Source of the DNA: Candidatus Methylomirabilota bacterium
Lineage (GTDB): Bacteria; Methylomirabilota; Methylomirabilia; Methylomirabilales; 2-02-FULL-66-22
Reading direction: 5' to 3'
Length of the DNA: 7,497 bases
Assembly: GCA_016208645.1 (NCBI GenBank)
Contig: JACQXP010000225.1
Location: 1 to 7,497, forward strand
Every line of letters starts with the position of its first letter. Position 1 is the first letter of the stretch. The position numbers and the translations under genes are program-made. A model generated the notes under the pieces. The model was not told the origin of the DNA. It searched no databases and saw nothing but the letters and a program-made list of their open reading frames with translations. Below, one piece after another: positions 1-6,991 of the stretch.

Positions 1-272
1 AGGCGGTGCTGGCCCTCCGGGCCCACAAGTTCGACGTCATCCTGATGGACAAGAACATGCCCGGGCCCAGCGGCCTGGATCTGCTGCCGGGATTCCGGCG
101 AGTCTGCCCGCACTCCCGGATCATCATGATGACCGCCTTCGGCGATGTGCCCTCCTACATGGAGGCGGTGGAGAAAGGGGCGGTGGAATACCTCTTCAAG
201 CCGTTCCGGATGGAGGAGATGAAGGCGGCCGTCGCCAAGGCCCTCAGCCAGGATGCGGGGTCGCGACCGTGA
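1..272 (+). CDS. Response regulator receiver domain (5' truncated)
   Basis: This is the C-terminal two-thirds of a phosphoacceptor (CheY-like) receiver domain; the gene begins before the window and is read in the frame starting at base 3. The sequence shows three hallmark positions: the phosphoacceptor Asp in VILMDKNMPG (codon 48-50), the conserved Thr in MMTAFGD (codon 132-134) and the conserved Lys in LFKPF (codon 198-200). The protein ends about 20 residues after the FKPF motif, so no DNA-binding or enzymatic output domain follows. It is either a stand-alone receiver (Spo0F/CheY style) or a protein with its receiver at the C-terminus. The GTG at base 6 lies inside the domain and is not a credible start. 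The stop overlaps the GTG start of the histidine kinase by 4 bases, which suggests translational coupling and a cognate pair. The family call is firm; the partner and signal are inferred. Confidence 0.93.
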   Translation, partial: AVLALRAHKFDVILMDKNMPGPSGLDLLPGFRRVCPHSRIIMMTAFGDVPSYMEAVEKGAVEYLFKPFRMEEMKAAVAKALSQDAGSRP

Positions 273-1876
273 CCGCGTACGACCAGACCTCGGCGGCGCG
301 AGGCTGGGGCGCAGGACTCCTGCGCAACGTCACGACCCGGCTGGTCATCCTCCTGATGCTGGCCCTGATGATCATTACCGGAGTCTATGACTACATCCGC
401 CTGGTCCGGGAGCGGGAACGGCTCGTGGAGCAAACCCGGGAGGATCAGCGGATCTTCGCCGAGACCCTGGCGCTGGCGGTGAGCCGCAATGTGCGCTGGG
501 GCCGGACCACGGCCGAGCTGAAGGAGCTTCTGGACGACATCCTGGCGCGGCCTGGCCTGGTCGCCGTGGCCATCTACAGTCCCGACGGCCAGGTGGTGAC
601 GGAGAACGTCGCCGCCGGCGCCGAACCTCCCACGCCCGATGAGACGATCCGGGAGGCCCTGAGAACGAAGGATGCGGCCTCGGTCCTGCTGGCCATGGAG
701 TCCGGCCAGATCCTCCGCCACGTCCAGCCCTTCCGCTGGCCCGGGGGCCGGACCGCGGCACTCGAGGTCCGCCAGACCCTGGCGGGGATGGAGCGGGAGT
801 TTCGCCGCGCGGTCCGGGAGCGCGTCCTGTCCCGGCTGGTGGTCCTGGGCCTCTTCGTCCTGTCGGTGGTCACCCTGACCCGCTGGAGCATTACCCGGCC
901 GATCCGGGCCCTCATCGCCGGGGCCCGGGCGGTGGGGCGGGGCGACCTCGCACAGCGCATCGAGCTCCCGCGGCGGGACGAGATCGGCCAGCTCGCCGAG
1001 GAGTTCAATCGGATGGCGGAGAACCTGCAGGCAGCGCACGATGAACTCCTCCGGCACGGGGAGGAGCGGTTGCGGCTGGAGCAGGAGGTGCAGCAGGCCC
1101 AGAAGCTGGCCGCCGTGGGCATGCTGGCGGCCGAGGTGGCCCACGAGATCGGCACGCCGCTCAACGTCATCTCCGGCCGGGCGGAGGTGCTGGAACGCGT
1201 GGTGACCCCGGTTCACCCGGAGCGGCGGCACCTGGACGTGATCCTGAAGCAGACCGAGCGCATCAAAGGGATCATCCGCGCCCTGCTGGACTACACCCGG
1301 CCCCGGCGGCCGAACCTCCGGGCCGTGGCCCTCGTGCCGATCCTCGGCCGGGTGGCCGATCTCCTGCTGGAGCGGAGCCGCCGCCGCGGGGTGCGGATCC
1401 AGCTCGACCTTACCTCCGGTCTCCCCCCGGTGTGGGCGGACCCGGACCAGCTCCAGCAGCTCTTCCTCAATCTGTTGCTCAACGCCCTGGAGGCCTCTCC
1501 GGCCGGCCACACCGTCCAGGTCTCGACCGGGCCGGATCCGGTCCTGCCGGACGAGGGCCGGGCCGGGATCAACCGGAGCAAGGCGGATGAACCCCACCTG
1601 GCCATCCACGTGGTAGACGCCGGCAAGGGAATGAGCGCTGAGGAACTGGACCGCGTCTTCGAGCCCTTTTTCTCCACCAAGGGGCAAGGGACCGGGCTGG
1701 GCCTGCCGATTGTTGAAGAGATTGTGCGCGCCCATCGAGGCGAGATCGAGATGCTGTCCATCCCGGGGCGAGGGACCGAGGTGATCGTCCGCCTGCCCCT
1801 GGCCGGGAACGGCCCACCGGACCGGGAGAGGAGAACGCGGGATTCCGCGACCGAGACGGGAGCGCATGGAGACTGA
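269..1876 (+). CDS. Membrane-bound sensor histidine kinase (HAMP, HisKA, HATPase)
   Basis: This 535-residue two-component kinase should autophosphorylate on His and pass phosphate to a receiver, probably the one encoded just upstream. Visible architecture: a hydrophobic helix at about residues 25-43; an extracytoplasmic segment of about 140 residues with a stretch (LVAVAIYSPDGQVV, from residue 97) that resembles a PDC/Cache sensor strand pair; a second helix at about 187-205; a HAMP linker at about 206-258 with ITRPI and DEIGQLAEEFN; and a coiled-coil lead into HisKA. The H box is AEVAHEIGTPLNVI with His292. The ATPase domain shows the N box (LLLNALEA, Asn405), the G1 box (VVDAGKGMS, Asp450), the F box (VFEPFFSTK, 463-471) and the G2 box (GQGTGLGL, 472-479). 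The H-box style resembles NtrB/AtoS-type kinases. The GTG start is favoured because it overlaps the preceding stop (GTGA) and because the next in-frame ATG, at residue 30, would remove part of the first helix. The ligand is unknown; the linkage to trehalose genes suggests osmotic or envelope stress, but that is inference. Confidence 0.95.
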   Translation: MTAYDQTSAARGWGAGLLRNVTTRLVILLMLALMIITGVYDYIRLVRERERLVEQTREDQRIFAETLALAVSRNVRWGRTTAELKELLDDILARPGLVAVAIYSPDGQVVTENVAAGAEPPTPDETIREALRTKDAASVLLAMESGQILRHVQPFRWPGGRTAALEVRQTLAGMEREFRRAVRERVLSRLVVLGLFVLSVVTLTRWSITRPIRALIAGARAVGRGDLAQRIELPRRDEIGQLAEEFNRMAENLQAAHDELLRHGEERLRLEQEVQQAQKLAAVGMLAAEVAHEIGTPLNVISGRAEVLERVVTPVHPERRHLDVILKQTERIKGIIRALLDYTRPRRPNLRAVALVPILGRVADLLLERSRRRGVRIQLDLTSGLPPVWADPDQLQQLFLNLLLNALEASPAGHTVQVSTGPDPVLPDEGRAGINRSKADEPHLAIHVVDAGKGMSAEELDRVFEPFFSTKGQGTGLGLPIVEEIVRAHRGEIEMLSIPGRGTEVIVRLPLAGNGPPDRERRTRDSATETGAHGD

Positions 1877-4800
1877 CGTGATCACGGAACTGTGGCAGGA
1901 CCGCGCCCCGCTCCCCAGGGTGCCGGTGGCGACCTACCGGCTCCAGTTCAGTCGGGCCTTCACCTTCAGGGCTGCCCGGCAGATGGTGCCGTACCTGGAG
2001 GCCCTGGGGGTGAGCGACGTGTACGCCTCCTCGTACCTCGCGGCCCGGCCGGGGAGCCTGCACGGGTACGACATCGCGGATCACAACCGGCTGAACCCCG
2101 AGATCGGAACGGAAGAGGATTACCAGCGCTTCATCGCCGCCTTGCAGGACCGGGGGATGGGTCAGATCCTGGACGTGATTCCCAACCACATGGGGATCGC
2201 GGCCTCCTGCAATCCCTGGTGGAACGACGTCCTGGAGAATGGGCCCAGTTCCGCCTATGCGGAATTCTTCGACATTGACTGGGTTCCCCTGAAGTCCCAA
2301 CTGGCCAACAAGGTCCTCCTGCCCATCCTGGGGGACCAGTACGGCCGGGTCCTGGAGAACCAGGAGCTGATTCTGGAGTATGCCGACGGGACCTTCAGCC
2401 TGCGGTACCACGAGACCCGGCTGCCCATCGCGCCCCGCTCCGCGACCCTGATCCTGGGCCATCGCCTGGAGGCCCTGACGGCCACGCTGGGGGAGGCGGA
2501 TCCGCACCTCCAGGAGTACCAGAGCATCATCACGGCCCTCACCAATCTCCCCCCCCGGACGGAGACGGCGCCGGACCGGGTCCGGGAGCGGATGCGGGAG
2601 AAGGAGGTGATCCGCCGGCGCCTGGCCCGCCTGGTGGAGGCCTGTGGGCCGGTGCGGGCCTCTATCGAGGAGACGGTCCGGATCTTCAACGGCAAGCGGG
2701 GTGACCCCCGCAGCTTCGACCCGCTGGACCGGTTGCTGGACGACCAGGCGTACCGGCTGGCCGACTGGCGAGTGGCGGCGGAGGAGATCAACTACCGCCG
2801 CTTCTTCGATATCAACGAGCTGGCGGCGATCCGGATGGAGAATCCCGCCGTCTTCCGGGAAACCCACCGGCTGATCCTGCAACTGGTGGCGGAGGGGAAG
2901 GTCACGGGTCTCCGCCTGGATCACCCGGATGGACTGTTCGATCCGCCCCGCTACTTCCACGCGCTGCAGCGAGAACGATTCGCCCAACTCCTCCGCGCCC
3001 GGCTCAGCCGGGGACCGGCCACGGCCGAGCCGGATCGAGAGGCGGCCGTGGCCCGAGCGCTGGAGGACTTCGACGGCGTCTGCCAGCGGGATCCCGCAGA
3101 GCGGGGCTGCCGCCCGCTCTACCTCCTGGCAGAGAAGATCCTGGCCCGGGGGGAGCGCCTGCCGATCCACTGGGCCATTCACGGCACCACGGGCTACGAG
3201 TTCCTGAACCTGGTGGGGGGCCTGTTCGTGGACAACAGGAACGAGAAGGCGATGACGGCCGCCTACACCGGCTTCACCGGGCAGCGCACCCCCTTCGCCG
3301 ACCTGGTCTACGAGTCGAAGCAGCTCATCCTGCAAGTCTCCATGTCCAGCGAGCTGAACGTCCTGGGGCACGCCCTCAGCCGCCTGGCGGAGCGGGACCG
3401 GCACTCGCGGGATTTCACCCTCAACAGCCTGACCCACGCCCTGCGCGAGGTGATCGCCTGCTTCCCGGTGTACCGGACCTACATTGACGGGCGGAACCCC
3501 GAGGTGGCGCTGCAGGACCGGGCCTGCGTCGAGGTGGCGGTGGCCTTCGCCAAGCGGCGGAACCCGGCCACCAACGTGTCCATCTTCGACTTCGTGCGGG
3601 ACGTGCTGCTCCTGCGGTACCCGGAGAATGTGGACGAGGCGTACCACGAGGACCAACGGGCTTTCGTGCAGAAGTTCCAGCAGGTCACCGCCCCGGTCAC
3701 GGCGAAGGGGGTCGAGGACACCGCCTTCTACCGCTACCATCGTCTCGTGAGCCTGAACGAGGTGGGGGGAGGGCCGGACCGCTTCGGGATTTCGCCGGAG
3801 GAGTTCCACAAGCAGTGCCTGGCCCGGCAGGAGAAGTGGCCCGAGGGCCTGTCCGCCACCTCCACCCACGATACCAAGCGCAGCGAGGACGTCCGGGCCC
3901 GGATCCACGTCCTCTCCGAGATCCCCCGGGAGTGGCGCGCGGCCGTCGGCCGGTGGCATCGGTGGAATCGGAAGCACGCCTCGGAAGTGGACGGGAGGCC
4001 CGCCCCCGACCGCAACGACGAATACCTGCTCTACCAGACGCTGGTGGGCGCCTGGCCCCTCGGCCCCATGGGCTCGGAGGAGGCGACCGCCTTCACCGGC
4101 CGGATCCAGGCCTACATGCTGAAGGCGGCCAAGGAGGCCAAGGTCCACACGAGCTGGATCAACCCCAACGAGGCCTACGACGAGGCCCTCCGGGCCTTCG
4201 TGGCCCGCATTCTCGAGCCGGGGCATGGGAACCGCTTCCTCCCCGACTTCACCACATTCCAGGGCTTCGTGCCCCGCCTGGGAATGGTCAACAGCCTGGC
4301 CCAGACGCTGATCAAGATCACCGCGCCCGGTGTCCCCGATTTTTACCAGGGGACCGAGGTGTGGGACTTCAGCCTGGTGGACCCGGACAACCGCCGGCCG
4401 GTGGACTTCGCTGCCCGGAAAACGCTCCTGGCGGGCCTGCAGGATCGGATCGCGGGTGGCGACCTGCTGGGGCTGGCGCGCGAGCTTGTGGAACACTGGA
4501 TGGATGGCCGGATCAAGCTCTATACCATCCACCGCGCGCTCACCTGCCGCCGGCGCTTCCCCGATCTGTTCCGGTCGGGGGCGTACGTCCCCCTGACGAT
4601 CGTCGGACAGCACGCGGCGAACGTCTGCGCCTTCGCCCGCCGCAACCAGACGCGGGCGGTGGTCACGGTGGTGCCGCGCCTGACCGCGCACCTCACCGAC
4701 AACGGGGCGCGCCTCCCCCTGGGTGCTGGGGTGTGGGGTGACACCTGGGTGGTCCTGCCGGAAGAGTTTCCCGGCGGGTCCTGCACGAACCTCTTCACCG

Positions 4801-4931
4801 GAGCAGAAGTGCAGGCGGTCGAGCGCGACGGCGGCGCGAGGCTGGCCGCCGGAGATCTGCTGGCGGACTTCCCGGTGGCCCTCCTGGAGGCCCCGACGCT
4901 CCTCCCGGCCGGATCTCGGGGGAATGGCTGA
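1866..4931 (+). CDS. treY: Maltooligosyl trehalose synthase (GH13)
   Basis: TreY is an intramolecular transglucosylase that converts the reducing-end alpha-1,4 linkage of maltooligosaccharides to the alpha,alpha-1,1 linkage, giving maltooligosyl trehalose (EC 5.4.99.15). TreZ normally then releases trehalose. The N-terminus matches the family (VATYRLQFSRAFTF, then YLAARPGSLHGYDI and DHNRLNPEIGTEEDY). GH13 signatures are in order: DVIPNHMG (Asp103-Gly110); GLRLDHPDG with the probable nucleophile Asp352; LLAEKIL with the probable acid/base Glu423; HGTTGYEFLN; and STHDTKRSEDVRARI with the third catalytic Asp669. The TreY-typical GVPDFYQGTE and DPDNRRPVDF follow, then the C-terminal beta domain. 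At 1021 residues it is longer than the classical enzymes (roughly 700-800) but complete, without frameshift or lost catalytic residues. The ATG at 1866 overlaps the kinase gene by 11 bases. An in-frame GTG at 1878 has better Shine-Dalgarno spacing and would shorten the protein by only four residues. No treZ is visible in the window. Confidence 0.97.
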   Translation: METDVITELWQDRAPLPRVPVATYRLQFSRAFTFRAARQMVPYLEALGVSDVYASSYLAARPGSLHGYDIADHNRLNPEIGTEEDYQRFIAALQDRGMGQILDVIPNHMGIAASCNPWWNDVLENGPSSAYAEFFDIDWVPLKSQLANKVLLPILGDQYGRVLENQELILEYADGTFSLRYHETRLPIAPRSATLILGHRLEALTATLGEADPHLQEYQSIITALTNLPPRTETAPDRVRERMREKEVIRRRLARLVEACGPVRASIEETVRIFNGKRGDPRSFDPLDRLLDDQAYRLADWRVAAEEINYRRFFDINELAAIRMENPAVFRETHRLILQLVAEGKVTGLRLDHPDGLFDPPRYFHALQRERFAQLLRARLSRGPATAEPDREAAVARALEDFDGVCQRDPAERGCRPLYLLAEKILARGERLPIHWAIHGTTGYEFLNLVGGLFVDNRNEKAMTAAYTGFTGQRTPFADLVYESKQLILQVSMSSELNVLGHALSRLAERDRHSRDFTLNSLTHALREVIACFPVYRTYIDGRNPEVALQDRACVEVAVAFAKRRNPATNVSIFDFVRDVLLLRYPENVDEAYHEDQRAFVQKFQQVTAPVTAKGVEDTAFYRYHRLVSLNEVGGGPDRFGISPEEFHKQCLARQEKWPEGLSATSTHDTKRSEDVRARIHVLSEIPREWRAAVGRWHRWNRKHASEVDGRPAPDRNDEYLLYQTLVGAWPLGPMGSEEATAFTGRIQAYMLKAAKEAKVHTSWINPNEAYDEALRAFVARILEPGHGNRFLPDFTTFQGFVPRLGMVNSLAQTLIKITAPGVPDFYQGTEVWDFSLVDPDNRRPVDFAARKTLLAGLQDRIAGGDLLGLARELVEHWMDGRIKLYTIHRALTCRRRFPDLFRSGAYVPLTIVGQHAANVCAFARRNQTRAVVTVVPRLTAHLTDNGARLPLGAGVWGDTWVVLPEEFPGGSCTNLFTGAEVQAVERDGGARLAAGDLLADFPVALLEAPTLLPAGSRGNG
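1868..1871 (+). promoter_or_regulatory. Shine-Dalgarno candidate that may set the treY start at GTG 1878
   Basis: GGAG at 1868-1871 lies 6 bases before an in-frame GTG at 1878-1880. The upstream ATG at 1866 is preceded by GGGAG (1858-1862) at only 3 bases, which is close for efficient initiation. The kinase stop (1874-1876) lies between the two candidate starts. The conserved TreY sequence begins well downstream of both, so protein homology alone does not decide. Either choice leaves treY translationally linked to the kinase gene. Confidence 0.4.
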
Positions 4932-4962
4932 GTCCGGCGGCGGCCTCGGAAGTGGAAGACAG

Positions 4963-4991
4963 TTTACCTCCTGAGAATCCTGCCGTAGGAT
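4963..4991 (+). promoter_or_regulatory. Weak candidate sigma70-type promoter upstream of the DUF5752 gene
   Basis: The gap after treY is less GC-rich than its surroundings and holds TTTACC (4963-4968), then 17 bases, then TAGGAT (4986-4991). Each hexamer matches the bacterial consensus at four of six positions and the spacing is ideal. If real, transcription would start near 4998, downstream of the ATG at 4990, and the coding start would be ATG 5017. Such partial matches also arise by chance, so this is only a suggestion of an internal promoter for the DUF5752, treT and channel-like genes. Confidence 0.25.
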
Positions 4992-5016
4992 GAACGAGCC
5001 TGGGGGTGCAAGGGCG

Positions 5017-5715
5017 ATGACCCGGTTCCAGTTCGTGGCATGCAGCGAGTTGATCCAGATCCTGGGCCTGCGGGCAGACGACGAGCGGGAGCTGGCCGAA
5101 ATCCTGGAGAAGGTCTCCCTGGACTGCGTCCATTACCATACCCACGGGCACTTCCTGCGGCACGGTTTCGTCGGCGCACCCTATCCCAATGACTTCGCCA
5201 CATGGGCCGCGATCCAGGTCCGGGACCGGGTGCTGGGGGAACGCCTGGGCGTGGTAAGCCCCCTGGACTTCCCCTCCCTGGAGGACCTGCGCGAGGAGAT
5301 CCTCACGATCATTGACGATCACCTGAGCCACCTCAATATTGTGCCACGGGTGATATTCGGGGATCCGTTCGACTTCATGCAGTCGCGGATCGTCGAGGCG
5401 CCGACGGGCGAGATCGCCGACAGCCTTGAGACATTCCGGTCCGGCCTGGCGAGGATCCAGCCCAGCGCCGTCTACTTTCACACGATCGAGGCGTCCCGCC
5501 GACTCGGCCGCCCGGACACGGATTTCGCGGCATGGCTGCGCGAGAGCCTGGGACTCGACACGCTGGCCGCGGCCGTGAATCGGGTGGACCCCTACGCCGG
5601 GAGTCTCGAGCGTTTGCGGACTGAACTCCTTCGTCTCTGCGACGGCGAGCTGGGCCTCCCCCTGGGGACGGGCCTGCCCGGGGCCCCAGGTCCCGAATCG
5701 CCGGGGACGACGTGA
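5017..5715 (+). CDS. DUF5752 family protein, two related halves
   Basis: This 232-residue protein has no signal peptide or membrane segment and is probably cytoplasmic. I recognise it as resembling the DUF5752 family, whose biochemical function is not known to me; this is recall, not a search. It appears to be an internal duplication. In the first half HYHTHGHFLRH (residues 39-49) is followed by NDFATW (58-63) and LEDLREEIL (88-96). In the second half YFHTIEASRR (153-162) is followed by TDFAAW (168-173) and LERLRTELL (198-206), in the same order and at similar spacing. The first half has five His in 11 residues; the second has lost most of them. The last 25 or so residues are Gly/Pro-rich and probably unstructured. 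ATG 5017 is chosen because MTRFQF leads straight into the conserved start; an in-frame ATG at 4990 would add nine residues. Its place between treY and treT, 34 bases before treT, suggests a role in trehalose metabolism, possibly accessory or regulatory, but no reaction can be named. Confidence 0.82.
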   Translation: MTRFQFVACSELIQILGLRADDERELAEILEKVSLDCVHYHTHGHFLRHGFVGAPYPNDFATWAAIQVRDRVLGERLGVVSPLDFPSLEDLREEILTIIDDHLSHLNIVPRVIFGDPFDFMQSRIVEAPTGEIADSLETFRSGLARIQPSAVYFHTIEASRRLGRPDTDFAAWLRESLGLDTLAAAVNRVDPYAGSLERLRTELLRLCDGELGLPLGTGLPGAPGPESPGTT

Positions 5716-5749
5716 GCCCGTCGAATCCTCTCCGAGGGAGAGTGCCGAG

Positions 5750-6991
5750 ATGAAGCCTGCGAGCCTGGAGGCCTACCGCGACGTGGCCCCGCCGGGGACC
5801 GTGGAATTCCTGTATCGCCTGAGCGAGAAGGTGCAGGGCCGGTCCTTCCTCCACGTCAATTCCACCCACCAGGGCGGGGGCGTGGCCGAGATTCTGATGC
5901 GGCTTGTCCCCCTGCTGAACGATATCGGGGTCAAGACGTCCTGGGAGATCCTGGAGGGCACCCTGGAGTTCTTCCGGGTGACCAAGGCCTTTCACAACGC
6001 CCTGCAGGGGGAGGAGCAGGTCATCACCGAGGACATGTACGAGACCTTCCTGGAGTGCAACCGGCACAACGCGGCGCGGTTGCCGCTCGAGGCGGACCTC
6101 GTCATGATCCATGACCCCCAGCCGGCCGCCCTGGTCCTGGCGCGGAAGGTCCCGGGCACCTGGGTCTGGCGCTGCCACATTGACGCCTCGCGGCCGCAGC
6201 GGCGGGTGTGGACGTTCCTCCGTCGGTTCGTAGAGCGCTACGACGCGGCCGTCTTCTCCCTGCCCAAGTTCGCCCAGCGGCTCGCCATCCCCCAGTATCT
6301 CATCTACCCGTCCATCGACCCGTTGAGCGACAAGAACCGGGAGCTGTCCGATTCGGAGGTGGCCGGCATCCTGAGCCGCCTGGGCGTCCCCCAGGACAAG
6401 CCGATCCTCCTCCAGGTCTCGCGGTTCGACCGGTTCAAGGATCCGGTGAGCGTGATCAATGCGTACCGGATGGTGAAACGACGCAACGAGTGCCGCCTGG
6501 TCCTGGCGGGCGGCGGGGCGGCGGATGACCCCGAGGGCAAGGTCGTCCTGGCAGAGGTCCGGGAGGCGGCAGGACGCGACCCGGATATCCACGTGCTGGA
6601 ACTCCCCCCGGACGCTCACCTGGAGATCAATGCCCTCCAGCGGGCGGCGACTGTCGTCCTCCAGAAATCTACGCGGGAGGGATTCGGGCTCACCGTGGCC
6701 GAGGCCATGTGGAAGGGCAAGCCCGTGATCGGGGGGACGGCCGGCGGGATCACCGTGCAGATCGTGTACGACCTGACCGGCTACACGGTGAATTCCGTCG
6801 AGGGGGCGGCCTACCGGATCCGCTACCTGCTCAACAACCCGGAGGCGGCGACCCGCATCGGCCGCATCGCGCGGGAGCATGTCCGGCGGAATTTCCTCAT
6901 CACGCGCCACCTGGCGGACTATCTCACGTTGCTCCACGTCTGGGCTGATGGAGGTGGGCGATGCAAGAATCCTGGACCGACACCCTGGTGA
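5750..6991 (+). CDS. treT: Trehalose glycosyltransferring synthase (GT4)
   Basis: TreT joins NDP-glucose and glucose to form trehalose, reversibly (EC 2.4.1.245), in the cytoplasm. The 413-residue protein matches the TreT family (as in Thermococcus litoralis) along its length: HVNSTHQGGGVAEIL near residue 35, KAFHNALQG near 80, the HDPQPAAL loop, WRCHIDAS, YPSIDPLSDKN, then the GT-B nucleotide-sugar site. In that site Arg225 and Lys230 (VSRFDRFKDP) should contact the phosphates. STREGFGLTVAEAMWKGKP carries the E-x7-E motif of GT4 retaining enzymes (Glu310, Glu318). RNFLITRHLADYL near the end is also TreT-like. The start is supported by a GGGAG/GGAGAG Shine-Dalgarno stretch (5736-5742), 7 to 9 bases before the ATG. 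Trehalose phosphorylase-like GT4 enzymes are related, but the N-terminal motifs favour TreT. The donor preference (UDP- or ADP-glucose) and physiological direction cannot be read from the sequence. The last 31 bases overlap the next gene. Confidence 0.95.
   Translation: MKPASLEAYRDVAPPGTVEFLYRLSEKVQGRSFLHVNSTHQGGGVAEILMRLVPLLNDIGVKTSWEILEGTLEFFRVTKAFHNALQGEEQVITEDMYETFLECNRHNAARLPLEADLVMIHDPQPAALVLARKVPGTWVWRCHIDASRPQRRVWTFLRRFVERYDAAVFSLPKFAQRLAIPQYLIYPSIDPLSDKNRELSDSEVAGILSRLGVPQDKPILLQVSRFDRFKDPVSVINAYRMVKRRNECRLVLAGGGAADDPEGKVVLAEVREAAGRDPDIHVLELPPDAHLEINALQRAATVVLQKSTREGFGLTVAEAMWKGKPVIGGTAGGITVQIVYDLTGYTVNSVEGAAYRIRYLLNNPEAATRIGRIAREHVRRNFLITRHLADYLTLLHVWADGGGRCKNPGPTPW
6950..6954 (+). 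promoter_or_regulatory. Shine-Dalgarno of the channel-like gene, inside treT
   Basis: GGAGG at 6950-6954 lies 6 bases before ATG 6961. This is one of the strongest ribosome-binding sequences in the window. It sits within the last codons of treT and supports the 31-base overlapping start of the downstream gene. Confidence 0.7.

Noticed and set aside
155..1885. A minus-strand open frame of 576 codons opposite the histidine kinase
   Set aside because: Low-complexity composition typical of GC-rich antisense frames; it also covers the junctions of three well-supported plus-strand genes.
1569..4691. A minus-strand open frame of 1040 codons opposite treY
   Set aside because: It is the antisense shadow of a GC-rich gene: the predicted protein is dominated by Arg, Pro, Gly, His, Val and Leu without any recognisable motif, while the plus strand encodes a complete TreY with all catalytic residues.
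3815..4741. A plus-strand out-of-frame open reading frame inside treY
   Set aside because: Gly/Pro/Arg-rich shadow of the treY frame with no motifs; the treY frame is continuous and conserved through this region.
4908..4938. Inverted repeat GCCGGA / TCCGGC around the treY stop as a possible terminator
   Set aside because: Only 6 base pairs with a 19-base loop and no following T-run; too weak for an intrinsic terminator in GC-rich DNA.
5669..5715. GC-rich palindromic stretch (GGGGCCCC) near the end of the DUF5752 gene
   Set aside because: It lies inside the coding frame, has no T-run after it, and treT starts shortly downstream, so a terminator is unlikely.
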